From: Sphingomonas sp. Leaf21
GTDB taxonomy: Bacteria > Pseudomonadota > Alphaproteobacteria > Sphingomonadales > Sphingomonadaceae
Assembly: GCF_916858675.1 (NCBI RefSeq)
Contig: NZ_CAKASM010000011.1
Location: 1 to 64,000, forward strand
DNA length: 64,000 bases
Direction: 5' to 3'
Below, piece by piece: positions 56,053-64,000 of this stretch. The first letter of the stretch is position 1, and every line of letters begins with the position of its first letter. The position numbers were made by a program, and so were the translations under genes. The notes beneath the pieces are model-generated. The model was not told the DNA's origin, searched no databases, and saw nothing but the letters and a program-made list of their open reading frames with translations.

Positions 56053-57433
56053 CACCGCCCCCGCCGCCCTGGCGACGCTGGCCGCCGCCGCTCGCGCCAC
56101 CGCCACGCGACGCGCCTTCACTGCCCGAAAGCTGGCCGGTGATGACCTGCATACCGGGCTTCAGCCCGCCCGACAGGACCTCGGTCATCGATCCGTTGGT
56201 GTCGCCGGTGACGATCTGGACCGGCTGCGGCTTGCCGTCGGCGCCGCGCACATAGACGGTCTGGGTCGCGCCGCGCTGTACCGTCGCGGTGCGGGCCGCG
56301 CGGTCGCGACGCGGGCGGAAGGTCAGCGATCCGGCGATCCCGCCGCCGCCCTGCCCTGCCCCGTCCGACGGCTGGAAGCGCAGTGCCGCATTGGGGATCA
56401 GCATCACGCCGCGCTTGTCGGAGGTCACGATATCGGCGGTCGCGGTCATGCCCGGCCGCAATTGCAGGTCGGGGTTCGCGACGGTCAGGTCGGCGGCATA
56501 GCTGACCACCTGCCCCGTGGTCGACGTGCTGCCCGCCGTCGAGGACGACGACGAGGACGTCGCCGCGCTGACCGTCAGGTTCGAGCCGAGATCGACGCGC
56601 GTGATCGTCGCCGGGAAGGTCCGCCCCGGAAAGGCGTCGACGGTGAAATTGGCCTTCTGCCCCACCTTCACCTCGCCGACATCGGCTTCGTCGATCGCGA
56701 CCTCCAGCTTCATCTTGGTCAGGTCTTCGGCGATGACGAACAGGGTCGGCGTGTTGAACGACGCCGCGACCGTCTGGCCCGGATCGACCTGCCGCGCCAG
56801 CACCACGCCCGAGACGGGTGAGCGGATGATCGCGCGCTGGCGCTGGGTCTGCGACTGGGCGAGCTGGGCGCGGGCGGCGGCGACATTGGCCTCGGCGACG
56901 CGAAGCGCGGCGACCGCGCGCTGCGCATCGGCACGACCGGTCTGGAGTTCGGTGCCCGACGGCACACGCCCGTTGGACAGCTTGTAGACTTCCTCCAGCC
57001 GCCGGAGCTGCGCCTGCGCCTCGGAGACGGTCGCGCGCGCCTGCGCCACCTGCGCGACATTGGCGCTCAACGTCGCCTGCGCCGCGCGGATCTGGTCGTC
57101 GATCTGCTCGGGGTCGATCAGCGCGAGCGCCTCGCCCGCCTTCACCCGGTCGTTCACGTCGACCACGACCTTGGTGACGAGCCCCGATAGCTGCGAGCCG
57201 ACCGTCACCTGATTGGTCGGCGCCAGCTTGCCGGTGGCCGAGACCGTCACGGTCAGGTCGCCGCGCGTCACCGGCGCGGTGGCGTATCCCGCCTCCTTCG
57301 AACCGCCGAAACAGCTTTTCAGAAGCAGCGCGAGCAGCACCACGCCGACGATCACGATCCCCCACTGAACCCATTTGCGCCAGCGCGGTTGCGGCTTCAC
57401 GCCCAGGAAATCGTCGAGAGTCTGGTCGGCCAT
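56042..57433 (-). CDS. MacA-type periplasmic membrane fusion protein
   Basis: Connects the inner-membrane pump to the outer-membrane channel; 463 aa. One N-terminal membrane helix (about 20-41), a lipoyl/barrel region (VTVGSQLSGLVTKVVVDVND), a long alpha-helical hairpin (about 110-215, many Ala/Gln/Arg), a beta-barrel domain with a Ser/Thr-rich insert (SSSSSTAGSTSTTG near 297-310), and a Gly-rich end. Its start overlaps the stop of the OMF gene by one base and its end overlaps the ATPase gene. Confidence 0.93.
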
Positions 57434-58905
57434 CAGCGGTTTTCCGGGGTTGTCGCGCGCGGCGGCGCTTCGGGAATGACGGTGTCGTCCCAGCCGCCGC
57501 CCAGCGCGGCGAACAGTGCGACCTGCGCGGTGGCGGCGTCGGAGCGGGCCTGGACCAGCCCGTTCTCGGCGTTCAGCAGCGCCGCCTCCTGCTGCGACAG
57601 GGTGGTGAAATCGGTGAGGCCCGAGCGATACTGGCTGCGCGCCAGGATCGCCGAGTTGCGCGCGGCGTCGAGCTGCACCGCGAACAGCCGCTCCCGCTCG
57701 CGCGCGGTGTTGAGCGCGACGATCGCGTTCTCGACATCCTCGAGCGCGAGCAGCACGGTGCCCTGATAGGCGGCGTAGCTCTGGTCGGCCAGCGCCCGCG
57801 CACCGCGTACCTGGCTGCGCAACCGGCCGCCGTTGAAGATCGCCTGGGTCAGTCCGGCGAACAGGCTGCCGGTGATCGCGTCGCCCAGCGAGCCGAGGCT
57901 GGTCGCCGCCGTGTTGATATTCCCCGAAATGGCGAGCGCGGGATAGAGCGCCGCCTGTGCCACGCCGATCCGCGCGCTGGCCGCCGCCAGGTTGCGTTCG
58001 GCGGCGCGGACATCCGGGCGACGGCGCAGGATATCGGCCGGAATGCCGACGCCGATCGCGGCGGGCCCGCGCGGGATCGGGCGCACCGACTCCATGCGCG
58101 CCTTGACCGCCCCCGGTGCCTGCGCGGTCAACACGCCAAGGCGCGACACGGCGGCGTTATATTGTTGTTCGATCGATGGAATGGTCGCGGCGGTCTGCGC
58201 CCGCTGGCCGCGCGCCTGCTCGGCGTCGAGGGAGGAGACGAGCCCGGCCCGCACGCGGAAACCGGCGATCTCCAGATTGTCGTCCTGCAGGGTCAGGCTC
58301 GCCCGCGCATTGGCGAGCTGCGCCTGGTAGGCCCGCGCGAGCATGTAATTGCGTGCCAGTTCGCTCTCGACCGTCAGCAGCGTCGCGGCATAGCTGAACC
58401 CGGCGCCTTCATAGGTCGCACGGGTCGCCTCAACGGTGCGGCGGACCTCACCGAACAGGCCGAGCTGGTAACTGGCCGACAGCCCGACCGTATAGCTGTT
58501 GCTTCCGCCCCCGCCGGTATCGACCACGGTCCCGTCGGGCAGCGTGAAGCTGCGCCCGCCGCCGGCGAGATTTTCGTTGCGCTGGTAGCCGGTCGAACCC
58601 GACAGGGTGGGCAGCAGCGACGCGCGGCTCTGGATCAGGCTCTCGCGCGCCTGGCGCAGCCGGGCGATCGCCTGGACGACATCGGTATTGGCGACCACCG
58701 ACTGCTCGACCAGCTCGGCGAGCAGCGGATCGTCGAACGATCGCCACCAGCGGGTCAGGTCCTGCGCCTGCGCATTGGCCGCGGGGACCGACCAATTGGC
58801 GGGCACCCCCAGCTCTTGGGGAGCGGCGGGACGGTAATCGGGGCCGACCGTACAGCCGGACAAGGCGGCTGTGGCCACGAGAAGGACGCGGGCGCGAGGC
58901 TTCAT
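57433..58905 (-). CDS. NodT/OprM-type outer membrane efflux lipoprotein
   Basis: Outer-membrane channel of a tripartite pump, 490 aa. Signal peptide with lipobox LSGC (Cys18) followed by TVGPDYRPA, the standard opening of RND/MacAB outer-membrane factors. Two OEP repeats each give a helical hairpin (SRASLLPTLSGSTGYQRN; IGVAQAALYPALAISGNINT) and a beta segment. First gene of the four-gene minus-strand operon. No regulator gene is adjacent; a 127-bp palindromic element lies upstream. Confidence 0.94.
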   Translation of the reverse strand: MKPRARVLLVATAALSGCTVGPDYRPAAPQELGVPANWSVPAANAQAQDLTRWWRSFDDPLLAELVEQSVVANTDVVQAIARLRQARESLIQSRASLLPTLSGSTGYQRNENLAGGGRSFTLPDGTVVDTGGGGSNSYTVGLSASYQLGLFGEVRRTVEATRATYEGAGFSYAATLLTVESELARNYMLARAYQAQLANARASLTLQDDNLEIAGFRVRAGLVSSLDAEQARGQRAQTAATIPSIEQQYNAAVSRLGVLTAQAPGAVKARMESVRPIPRGPAAIGVGIPADILRRRPDVRAAERNLAAASARIGVAQAALYPALAISGNINTAATSLGSLGDAITGSLFAGLTQAIFNGGRLRSQVRGARALADQSYAAYQGTVLLALEDVENAIVALNTARERERLFAVQLDAARNSAILARSQYRSGLTDFTTLSQQEAALLNAENGLVQARSDAATAQVALFAALGGGWDDTVIPEAPPRATTPENR

Positions 58906-59038
58906 GGCGGCGAACCTGCCCCGCCGTTACGGCCCCGTCCAGTGCGTTTATGTCGCAAAGTGTGACGGGAGTACGAAATTCCCGTCATTTTACAACGCAC
59001 GTTTTGGCGACGGGATGGTTCCGGAGGGGACGATAAAA

Positions 59039-59165
59039 TCCTCCCCGGTACGGGGAGGTGGCAGGCCGAAGGCCTGACGGAGGGGGGCCTGCCACACAGG
59101 TCGTACCGTGCGGCGCTCCCCCTCCACCAGCCTGCGGCTGGTCCCCCTCCCCGTACCGGGGAGGA
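59039..59165. repeat. 127-bp MITE-like element with perfect 20-bp TIRs
   Basis: 59039-59058 (TCCTCCCCGGTACGGGGAGG) and 59146-59165 are perfect inverse copies, each itself nearly palindromic. Inside are GGCAGGCC/GGCCTG-type hairpins and CCAGCCTGCGGCTGG. Related copies: 12798-12920, 27869-27932 and 34323-34440. It fills most of the gap between the efflux and Mla operons; 58906-59038 holds nothing else I can identify apart from the likely efflux promoter area. Confidence 0.8.
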
Positions 59166-59172
59166 ACGGGTG

Positions 59173-59757
59173 TTACCGACCCACCCAGTCCGAGACCTGC
59201 TGCGCCACCTGGTTCGCCGCCTGGTTCAGCGCGGGACCGACGCTATCCGCGTCGATCCTGCCCACCGGCACGCGCGCTTCGAAGCGGCGCTTCTCGATCC
59301 CCGTCTGGCCATCGCGTTGCAGCGAGGCGTCGAACATCACCACGGCCTCGCGACGCGTGGCGTCCATGCCGAACTGGCGCAGCTCGCCGCCCAGACGATC
59401 GCCCGGATCACCGATCGAATCCCGCGCCGACAGCACCACCCGGCCCGCCCGTGCGGTCAGCGTATCCGCCATCAGCCGCGCGAACAGCCGCGTCGGCGGC
59501 TCTGCCCACTGCGCGTTCTTCACATAGGCGATGCTGGTCGCATCCTCCTGTACCGGCACCCGCGCGGTGGCGAGCTCCTGCGGCGCGCTGGGCACCGCGA
59601 TGGTGATCGACTTGCCCTGCCCCGAATCCTGGGTCTGGCCCACCGTCGGCGCCGATTGCGCCTGGAGCGTCAATAGCGAGGGCGGCGGCTTCGCGCCGAA
59701 GCTGATGCAACCGGCGAGCGGGAGCGCGGCGAGCAGAACGATCAGCGGAGTCTTCAT
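59173..59757 (-). CDS. ABC-type transport auxiliary lipoprotein (Mla/Pqi-type)
   Basis: A 194-aa lipoprotein: signal MKTPLIVLLAALPLAGC with lipobox LAGC, then the domain of the ABC_trans_aux/PqiC family (PSLLTLQAQ; VQEDATSIAYVKNAQWAEPP; LGGELRQFGMD). Such proteins accompany MlaEFD-like systems and are thought to bridge to the outer membrane. The ATG at 59757 gives the tightest signal peptide; ATGs at 59769 and 59781 are also in frame. Last gene of the operon, 20 bp after mlaD. Confidence 0.87.
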   Translation of the reverse strand: MKTPLIVLLAALPLAGCISFGAKPPPSLLTLQAQSAPTVGQTQDSGQGKSITIAVPSAPQELATARVPVQEDATSIAYVKNAQWAEPPTRLFARLMADTLTARAGRVVLSARDSIGDPGDRLGGELRQFGMDATRREAVVMFDASLQRDGQTGIEKRRFEARVPVGRIDADSVGPALNQAANQVAQQVSDWVGR

Positions 59758-59777
59758 GACGGTCCTCATCGGCTTCC

Positions 59778-60740
59778 TCACTTGCCCTTATAGTCCGGCA
59801 GCTTCTGCTGCCCGATCAGCGACCCTGCGCCCTGCTGGTCGACCTTCTCGGCGACCGCCGACAGCGACTGGGTCATCACGCGCAGGTCCTTCACCAGACG
59901 ATCCGCCTCGGGCACCGTCTGCTTGGAGAAGGTCTGCAGGCCCGGTCGCGCATCGCCGATCGCGGCGTTCAGCGTATCCGCGCTCTGCTGCGCCGAGGCG
60001 ATCGCCTTGTTCAGATTGGCCATGGTCGGCTTGACGTCCTCGGCGAGCAGGCCGTTGGTCGTCGCCGCGAGCTGGCCGATCGACTGCGCCGCGTCACCCG
60101 CCTGCTGGATCGCCACGCGGGTCTGCGCCAGCGTCGCGGCGATCTCCGGCCCGCGATCGGCCAGCGCGTCGGTCAGGCGGTTGGTGTTGTCGAGAATGCC
60201 CGCGATCGACGCCTGGTTGCGATCCGACAGCAGCCCGGTCAGCCGCTCGGTCAGCGTCGACAGCCGCTCCAGCAACTGCGGCGCGGAGTTGAGGATCGCG
60301 CCGATACCGCCCTGCTTGGTTGGGATGACCGGCACGCCGTAGGGACAGACAGTGCGGTTCTCCGGCTGCGGGCAGGCGATCGGCGGCGCACCCTTGCGCG
60401 CGCCATCGAGCGAAATGGTGCTGGTGCCCGTGAAGCTGGCCGAGATCGACGCGGTCGTGCCCTGCAGGATCGGCGTCTGCTCGTTGACCGCGACCCGCAC
60501 CCGCACGAATTGCGGATCGGGCCGCCACAGCGCGATTTCCTTCACCTGCCCCGAGGGCACGCCCGAATAGGTGACCGCCGAGCCCTTGGCCAGGCCATCG
60601 ACCGACTGCCGGAAGAAGATGTCATATTCCTTCTCCGACGTGCCGCCCAGCCGGGCGATCCATACGGTGAACAGCGCCAGCACGACGAGCAGGATCAGCA
60701 CGACGGAGCCGACAAGGACGTGGTTCGAACGAGTTTCCAT
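59778..60740 (-). CDS. mlaD: MlaD-family substrate-binding protein
   Basis: Periplasmic MCE-domain protein anchored by one N-terminal helix (residues 9-29), 320 aa. The MCE domain spans about 36-112 (FFRQSVDGLAKGSAVTYSGV; GQVKEIALWRPDPQFVRVRV). The region after it is a long helical segment (LSTLTERLTGLLSDRN to the C terminus) that could form a needle or tunnel as in longer MCE proteins; it is larger than E. coli MlaD. Its ATG overlaps the stop of mlaF by one base (TGATG). Confidence 0.92.
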   Translation of the reverse strand: METRSNHVLVGSVVLILLVVLALFTVWIARLGGTSEKEYDIFFRQSVDGLAKGSAVTYSGVPSGQVKEIALWRPDPQFVRVRVAVNEQTPILQGTTASISASFTGTSTISLDGARKGAPPIACPQPENRTVCPYGVPVIPTKQGGIGAILNSAPQLLERLSTLTERLTGLLSDRNQASIAGILDNTNRLTDALADRGPEIAATLAQTRVAIQQAGDAAQSIGQLAATTNGLLAEDVKPTMANLNKAIASAQQSADTLNAAIGDARPGLQTFSKQTVPEADRLVKDLRVMTQSLSAVAEKVDQQGAGSLIGQQKLPDYKGK

Positions 60741-61657
60741 CAGCGTGTCCCTGGTTCGCCTCTCGCATGGGCATCGGCTTCGGTCCCCTGCGACCGCTGG
60801 CCGGTGGCATGGGCTTCGACTTCGGTGGGGTGGCGGGCGGCGTCGGTCTCGGCTGAGCGGGGCCGGATATCGGCGACCTCGTCCTTGGCGGCGATCGCCG
60901 CACGACCGCGCGGCCCCTTGAAATATTCCTCGATCCAGGGATGGTCGAGCGCGATCAGCTCGTCGATCGTGCCGACCGCGATCACCTTCTTGTCCGCCAG
61001 CACCGCCACCCGGTCGCAAATCGCATAGAGCGTGTCGAGGTCATGGGTGATGAGGAAGACGGTCAGCCCCAGCGTCTTCTGGAGCGAGGCGATCAACTGG
61101 TCGAACGCCGCCGCGCCGATCGGGTCGAGCCCCGCGGTCGGCTCGTCGAGGAACAGCAGTTCGGGATCGAGTGCCAGCGCGCGGGCGAGCCCGGCACGCT
61201 TCTTCATGCCACCCGACAGCTCGGCGGGGTATTTGGGACCGGCGTCGGCGGGCAGGCCGGTCATCACCACCTTGTAGGACGCGATCTCGTCCATCAGCGC
61301 CTGGGGCAGGTCGCGGTAGAATTCGCGAAGCGGCACCGCGACATTCTCCGCGACGGTCAGCGTGGAGAAGAGCGCGCCGCCCTGGAACAGCACGCCCCAG
61401 CGCTTTCGCACATCGACCGCCTCGGTCGCCTCGCGGCCGATGGTCTGCTCGCCGAACACGGTGATGTCGCCCGCATCGGGGGTCTGTAGCCCGATGATCG
61501 TGCGCATCAGCACCGACTTGCCGGTGCCCGATCCGCCGACCACGCCCAGGATCTCGCCCTTGCGCACGTCGAGGTCGAGCCCGTCATGGATCACCTGCTC
61601 GCCGAAGCTGTTGCGCAGCCCCCGAACCTGGATCAGATGTTCGTCCTGCTCGGCCAT
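60740..61657 (-). CDS. mlaF: MlaF-family ABC ATPase
   Basis: Energises phospholipid movement between membranes; 305 aa. Walker A GGSGTGKS (41-48), the MlaF-type signature LSGGMKKRAGLARALA (147-162), Walker B ELLFLDEPTAGLDP (166-179) and H-loop ITHDLDT (203-209). The last 45 residues are a hydrophilic tail rich in Ala, Glu and His, not seen in E. coli MlaF; it may be a spacer where MlaB would normally bind. Start overlaps the mlaE stop by one base. Confidence 0.93.
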   Translation of the reverse strand: MAEQDEHLIQVRGLRNSFGEQVIHDGLDLDVRKGEILGVVGGSGTGKSVLMRTIIGLQTPDAGDITVFGEQTIGREATEAVDVRKRWGVLFQGGALFSTLTVAENVAVPLREFYRDLPQALMDEIASYKVVMTGLPADAGPKYPAELSGGMKKRAGLARALALDPELLFLDEPTAGLDPIGAAAFDQLIASLQKTLGLTVFLITHDLDTLYAICDRVAVLADKKVIAVGTIDELIALDHPWIEEYFKGPRGRAAIAAKDEVADIRPRSAETDAARHPTEVEAHATGQRSQGTEADAHARGEPGTR

Positions 61658-62763
61658 CAATCCCATCCGATCCAGGTGAAGAACACCGCGAAGAAGGCGT
61701 CGAGTACGATCACCAGGAAGATCGCCTGCACGACGGCGGCGGTGGTGCGCAGGCCGACCTGCTCGGCATCCGACTTGACCTGCATCCCCTGGAAACACCC
61801 CGCGATCGCGATGATCGCGCCAAAGACGGGCGCCTTGATCAGGCCGACATAGAGGTCGGTGATCGGAACCACCTCGCGAATGCGCGCGATGAAGGTGATC
61901 GGCGGGATGCCCAGCGACACGGCCGCCAGGAAGCAGCCGCCGATCATCGCGATCAGCGACGAATAGAAGCCGAGCAACGGCATCAGCGTGACCGCCGCCA
62001 GCGTGCGGGGCAGCACCAGCGCCTCCATCGGCGACACGCCGATGACGCGCATCGCGTCGATCTCCTCGGTCAGCTTCATCGTGCCGATCTGCGCCGCGAA
62101 GGCCGATCCCGAGCGGCCCGCCACCATGATCGCGGTCATCAACACGCCCAGCTCGCGCAACGTCAGGCGACCGACCAGATTGATCGTGAATACCTCCGCG
62201 CCGAACTGGCGAAGCTGCACCGCGCCCTGCTGCGCGATGACGATGCCGATCAGGAAGCTCATCAGCCCGACGATCGCCAGCGCGGTCACGCCCACCGTCT
62301 CGAACTCGTGCACCACGGCATTGAAGCGGAAACGGCGCGGATGGCGGATCACCGCCAGCGCGGCGAGCACCGTCGCGCCCATGAAGCCGAGCAGGCCGTA
62401 CAGCGTCTGGAACGCGGCGACGACGGCATCGCCGACCTCCCCCGCGACGCGCGAAAAGGGGCTGATCGCCTTGGGCCGCATCGCGACCGGCTGATCCGCC
62501 TCGACCACCTTGGCCATCAGGTGACGCTGGTCGTCGTCCAGTCCGTCGATCTGTGCATCGTTGCGCGCGGCGAAGCGGTGGATCAGCCAGGCGCCGACGG
62601 TATCGATCCGGTCGACCTGCGACAGGTCGAGTCGTCGCACCGAGGCGTCCTCGCGATCGAGGCGCTCGGGCAGGTCGCCCAGCGTCGCCAGCGACAGACT
62701 GCCGGTGAAGCGCATCGCGCCACCGTTCGCCGGATCCAGCTGATAATCGGCCTTGGCGTTCAT
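61657..62763 (-). CDS. mlaE: MlaE-family permease with N-terminal STAS domain
   Basis: Inner-membrane permease of the Mla system, 368 aa. Residues 1-90 form a STAS domain (SLSLATLGDLPERLD; LDLSQVDRIDTVGAWLI), equivalent to a fused MlaB, then five to six membrane helices with the family blocks VGRSGSAFAAQIGTMKLTEEIDAM-type (GRSGSAFAAQIG, KLTEEIDAMRVIG) and PVFGAIIAIAGC. ATG at 62763 is used rather than the GTG one codon before. First gene of mlaE-mlaF-mlaD-auxiliary lipoprotein; maintains outer-membrane lipid asymmetry or supplies lipids. Confidence 0.93.
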   Translation of the reverse strand: MNAKADYQLDPANGGAMRFTGSLSLATLGDLPERLDREDASVRRLDLSQVDRIDTVGAWLIHRFAARNDAQIDGLDDDQRHLMAKVVEADQPVAMRPKAISPFSRVAGEVGDAVVAAFQTLYGLLGFMGATVLAALAVIRHPRRFRFNAVVHEFETVGVTALAIVGLMSFLIGIVIAQQGAVQLRQFGAEVFTINLVGRLTLRELGVLMTAIMVAGRSGSAFAAQIGTMKLTEEIDAMRVIGVSPMEALVLPRTLAAVTLMPLLGFYSSLIAMIGGCFLAAVSLGIPPITFIARIREVVPITDLYVGLIKAPVFGAIIAIAGCFQGMQVKSDAEQVGLRTTAAVVQAIFLVIVLDAFFAVFFTWIGWD

Positions 62764-62860
62764 CACCTGCCTCTTTGAGCGAAAGCGGGGGCATCGACAA
62801 GGCGCTTCATCGGCACGACGAATCGACCCGGCCCTATAATTAGACGCATGAGTGGCGTTT

Positions 62861-64000
62861 TCAAAGCAGCCTGTCCACGCCGTGCAGGATCAGGCCGACG
62901 CTGCCACCGACCAGCGTGCCGTTGATCCGGATATATTGCAGATCCCGGCCGACCGCGTTCTCCAGCCGTGAGGTGACGGTATCGGCGTCCCAGCCGCGTA
63001 CCGTCTCCGACACCAGCCGGACGATGGCGTCGCCATAGTCGGCCGCCACCCCGACGACCGCGCGGCGCACGAAGCGGTTGATCGTCGCCGCCAGCCGAGG
63101 ATCGCTCTGCAAGGTCTGGCCGAGCTGGCGAAGCGTCTCGCCCAGCCGTCCGGCGGTCACCGCCTGCGGGTCGCGGGCCATGCGCAGCAGCGCCTCGCGC
63201 GCCTGTTCCCACAATCCGTCGATCCAGCGCTGCATCGCCGGGTTGGCGACCAGGTCGTTCTTCATCGCCTCCACCCGGGCGCGGGTGTCGGGATCATATT
63301 GCAGGTCCCAGGCGAGGCGATCCAACCCCTCCTCGATCTTCAGGCGAAGCGGATGCTCGCGATCCTCGGCCACGTCGTGGAGCAGCTTGTGCAGCCCGTC
63401 GATCAGCTTGTCGGCCAGCGTCTCGTCCAGCCCGGTCCAGCGCAGGATCGCGCCCGCACGCTCATGCACCATCGCGCGGACGATCGGCTCGTTCGCCTCC
63501 AGCGCGCTCGCCGCCCAGCGCAGCACCGAGTCGAGCAACGGCAGATGCCGCCCCTCGGCAATGCTGGCCTTCATCAACTGGCCGAGGATCGGGGACACCT
63601 CGGTCGCGCGCAGCCGGGCGCCGATCCCCGCCTTGACCATGCCGCCGAGCCGCTGGGGATCGAAAGCGGTCAGCATCTCGGCGAACAGCTTGGACGCGCC
63701 GCGCCGGATCCGCCCGCCCTCCTGCGGCGGTTGCGCCAGCCAGCGCCCGGCGGCGCCCGCGACATCCAGCCGGTGCATCCGCCGCGCGACGACGCGGGGG
63801 ATCAGGAAATTGGTGCGCAGGAAGTTGGCGAGCGTGTCGCCGATACGGTCCTTGTTGCGCGGCACGATCGCGGTGTGCGGGATGGGCAGCCCCAGCGGAT
63901 GGCGGAACAACGCGGTCACCGCGAACCAGTCGGCCAGCCCACCGACCATCGCCGCCTCCGCGAAGGAGCGGACGAAACCCCAAAGGGGATGAACCGGCTG
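62861..64000 (-). CDS. DUF445 family membrane protein (5' end outside window)
   Basis: The frame stays open to the right edge: 17 codons before the first ATG read HPLWGFVRSFAEAA and run into MVGGLADWFAVTALFRHPLG, the core DUF445 signature, so the true start lies beyond 64000. The visible 379 codons also include IPHTAIVPRNKDRIGDTLA and end with a hydrophobic segment (GGSVGLILHGVDRLL). Members are membrane proteins (YjiN) of unknown function. It lies 97 bp upstream of mlaE on the same strand. Confidence 0.9.
   Translation of the reverse strand, partial: QPVHPLWGFVRSFAEAAMVGGLADWFAVTALFRHPLGLPIPHTAIVPRNKDRIGDTLANFLRTNFLIPRVVARRMHRLDVAGAAGRWLAQPPQEGGRIRRGASKLFAEMLTAFDPQRLGGMVKAGIGARLRATEVSPILGQLMKASIAEGRHLPLLDSVLRWAASALEANEPIVRAMVHERAGAILRWTGLDETLADKLIDGLHKLLHDVAEDREHPLRLKIEEGLDRLAWDLQYDPDTRARVEAMKNDLVANPAMQRWIDGLWEQAREALLRMARDPQAVTAGRLGETLRQLGQTLQSDPRLAATINRFVRRAVVGVAADYGDAIVRLVSETVRGWDADTVTSRLENAVGRDLQYIRINGTLVGGSVGLILHGVDRLL

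Overview
The window is GC-rich alphaproteobacterial chromosome, most likely from a sphingomonad (Sphingomonas or a close relative). The basis is the combination of a GapR/DUF2312 gene, a minimal phenylalanine hydroxylase, DUF1244, DUF2721 and DUF4345 proteins, STAS-fused MlaE, and many short palindromic intergenic repeats. Genus and species are inferred from gene content; no search was run.

Layout. 1-2300 is the edge of a lower-GC accessory segment: the tail of an IS3-type transposase, four unrecognised small or medium genes, an intact tRNA-Arg(CCG), an AT-rich repeat cluster, and the 5' half of a second, broken tRNA-Arg(CCG) abutting nth. 2343-12342 is core: nth-dapB, a VOC protein, a class III sirtuin, a CysQ/IMPase-like phosphatase with pmbA, an AlkA-type glycosylase, a 2Fe-2S ferredoxin, rlmB with an M28 peptidase, then tRNA-Tyr and tRNA-Gly. 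12481-21049 has small membrane and PHA-related proteins, an SDR plus MBL-fold pair, an M20 amidohydrolase, uvrB, a PRC-barrel protein, a lipoprotein and an orphan structured transcript. 21050-24289 is a TelA (toxic-anion resistance) operon. 24396-28676 carries ruvB, ruvA, ruvC and yebC with a hydroxyacid dehydrogenase inserted. 28704-33654 has DUF1003, a HerA-like ATPase, gapR, DUF1244 and pyruvate kinase.

34504-44917 is a minus-strand central-carbon block: zapE, mdh, sucD, sucA, sucB and lpd, with sdhB just upstream. It supplies malate dehydrogenase, the 2-oxoglutarate dehydrogenase complex, one succinyl-CoA synthetase subunit and one succinate dehydrogenase subunit. sucC is absent; where it would usually lie there is a small GIY-YIG nuclease gene bracketed by near-perfect 32-nt inverted repeats. 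45027-48799 has a ClpP-fold protease, phhA, DUF2459, a small lipoprotein and a GDPD. 48841-54132 is a plus-strand molybdenum hydroxylase operon: three PaoABC-like subunits, an XdhC chaperone and a MocA-like cytidylyltransferase. 54101-58905 is a minus-strand MacAB-OMF tripartite efflux operon with overlapping start and stop codons. 59173-62763 is a Mla-type lipid transport operon (MlaE, MlaF, MlaD, auxiliary lipoprotein). A DUF445 gene runs off the right edge.

Most unusual items: the GIY-YIG unit with terminal palindromic inverted repeats; a plus-strand transcript near 20.76-21.04 kb with a fully complementary Shine-Dalgarno, an 18-codon ORF, stacked hairpins and its own terminator; the split tRNA-Arg with attachment-like DNA; and two MITE-like palindromic repeat families with perfect 20-22 bp terminal inverted repeats.
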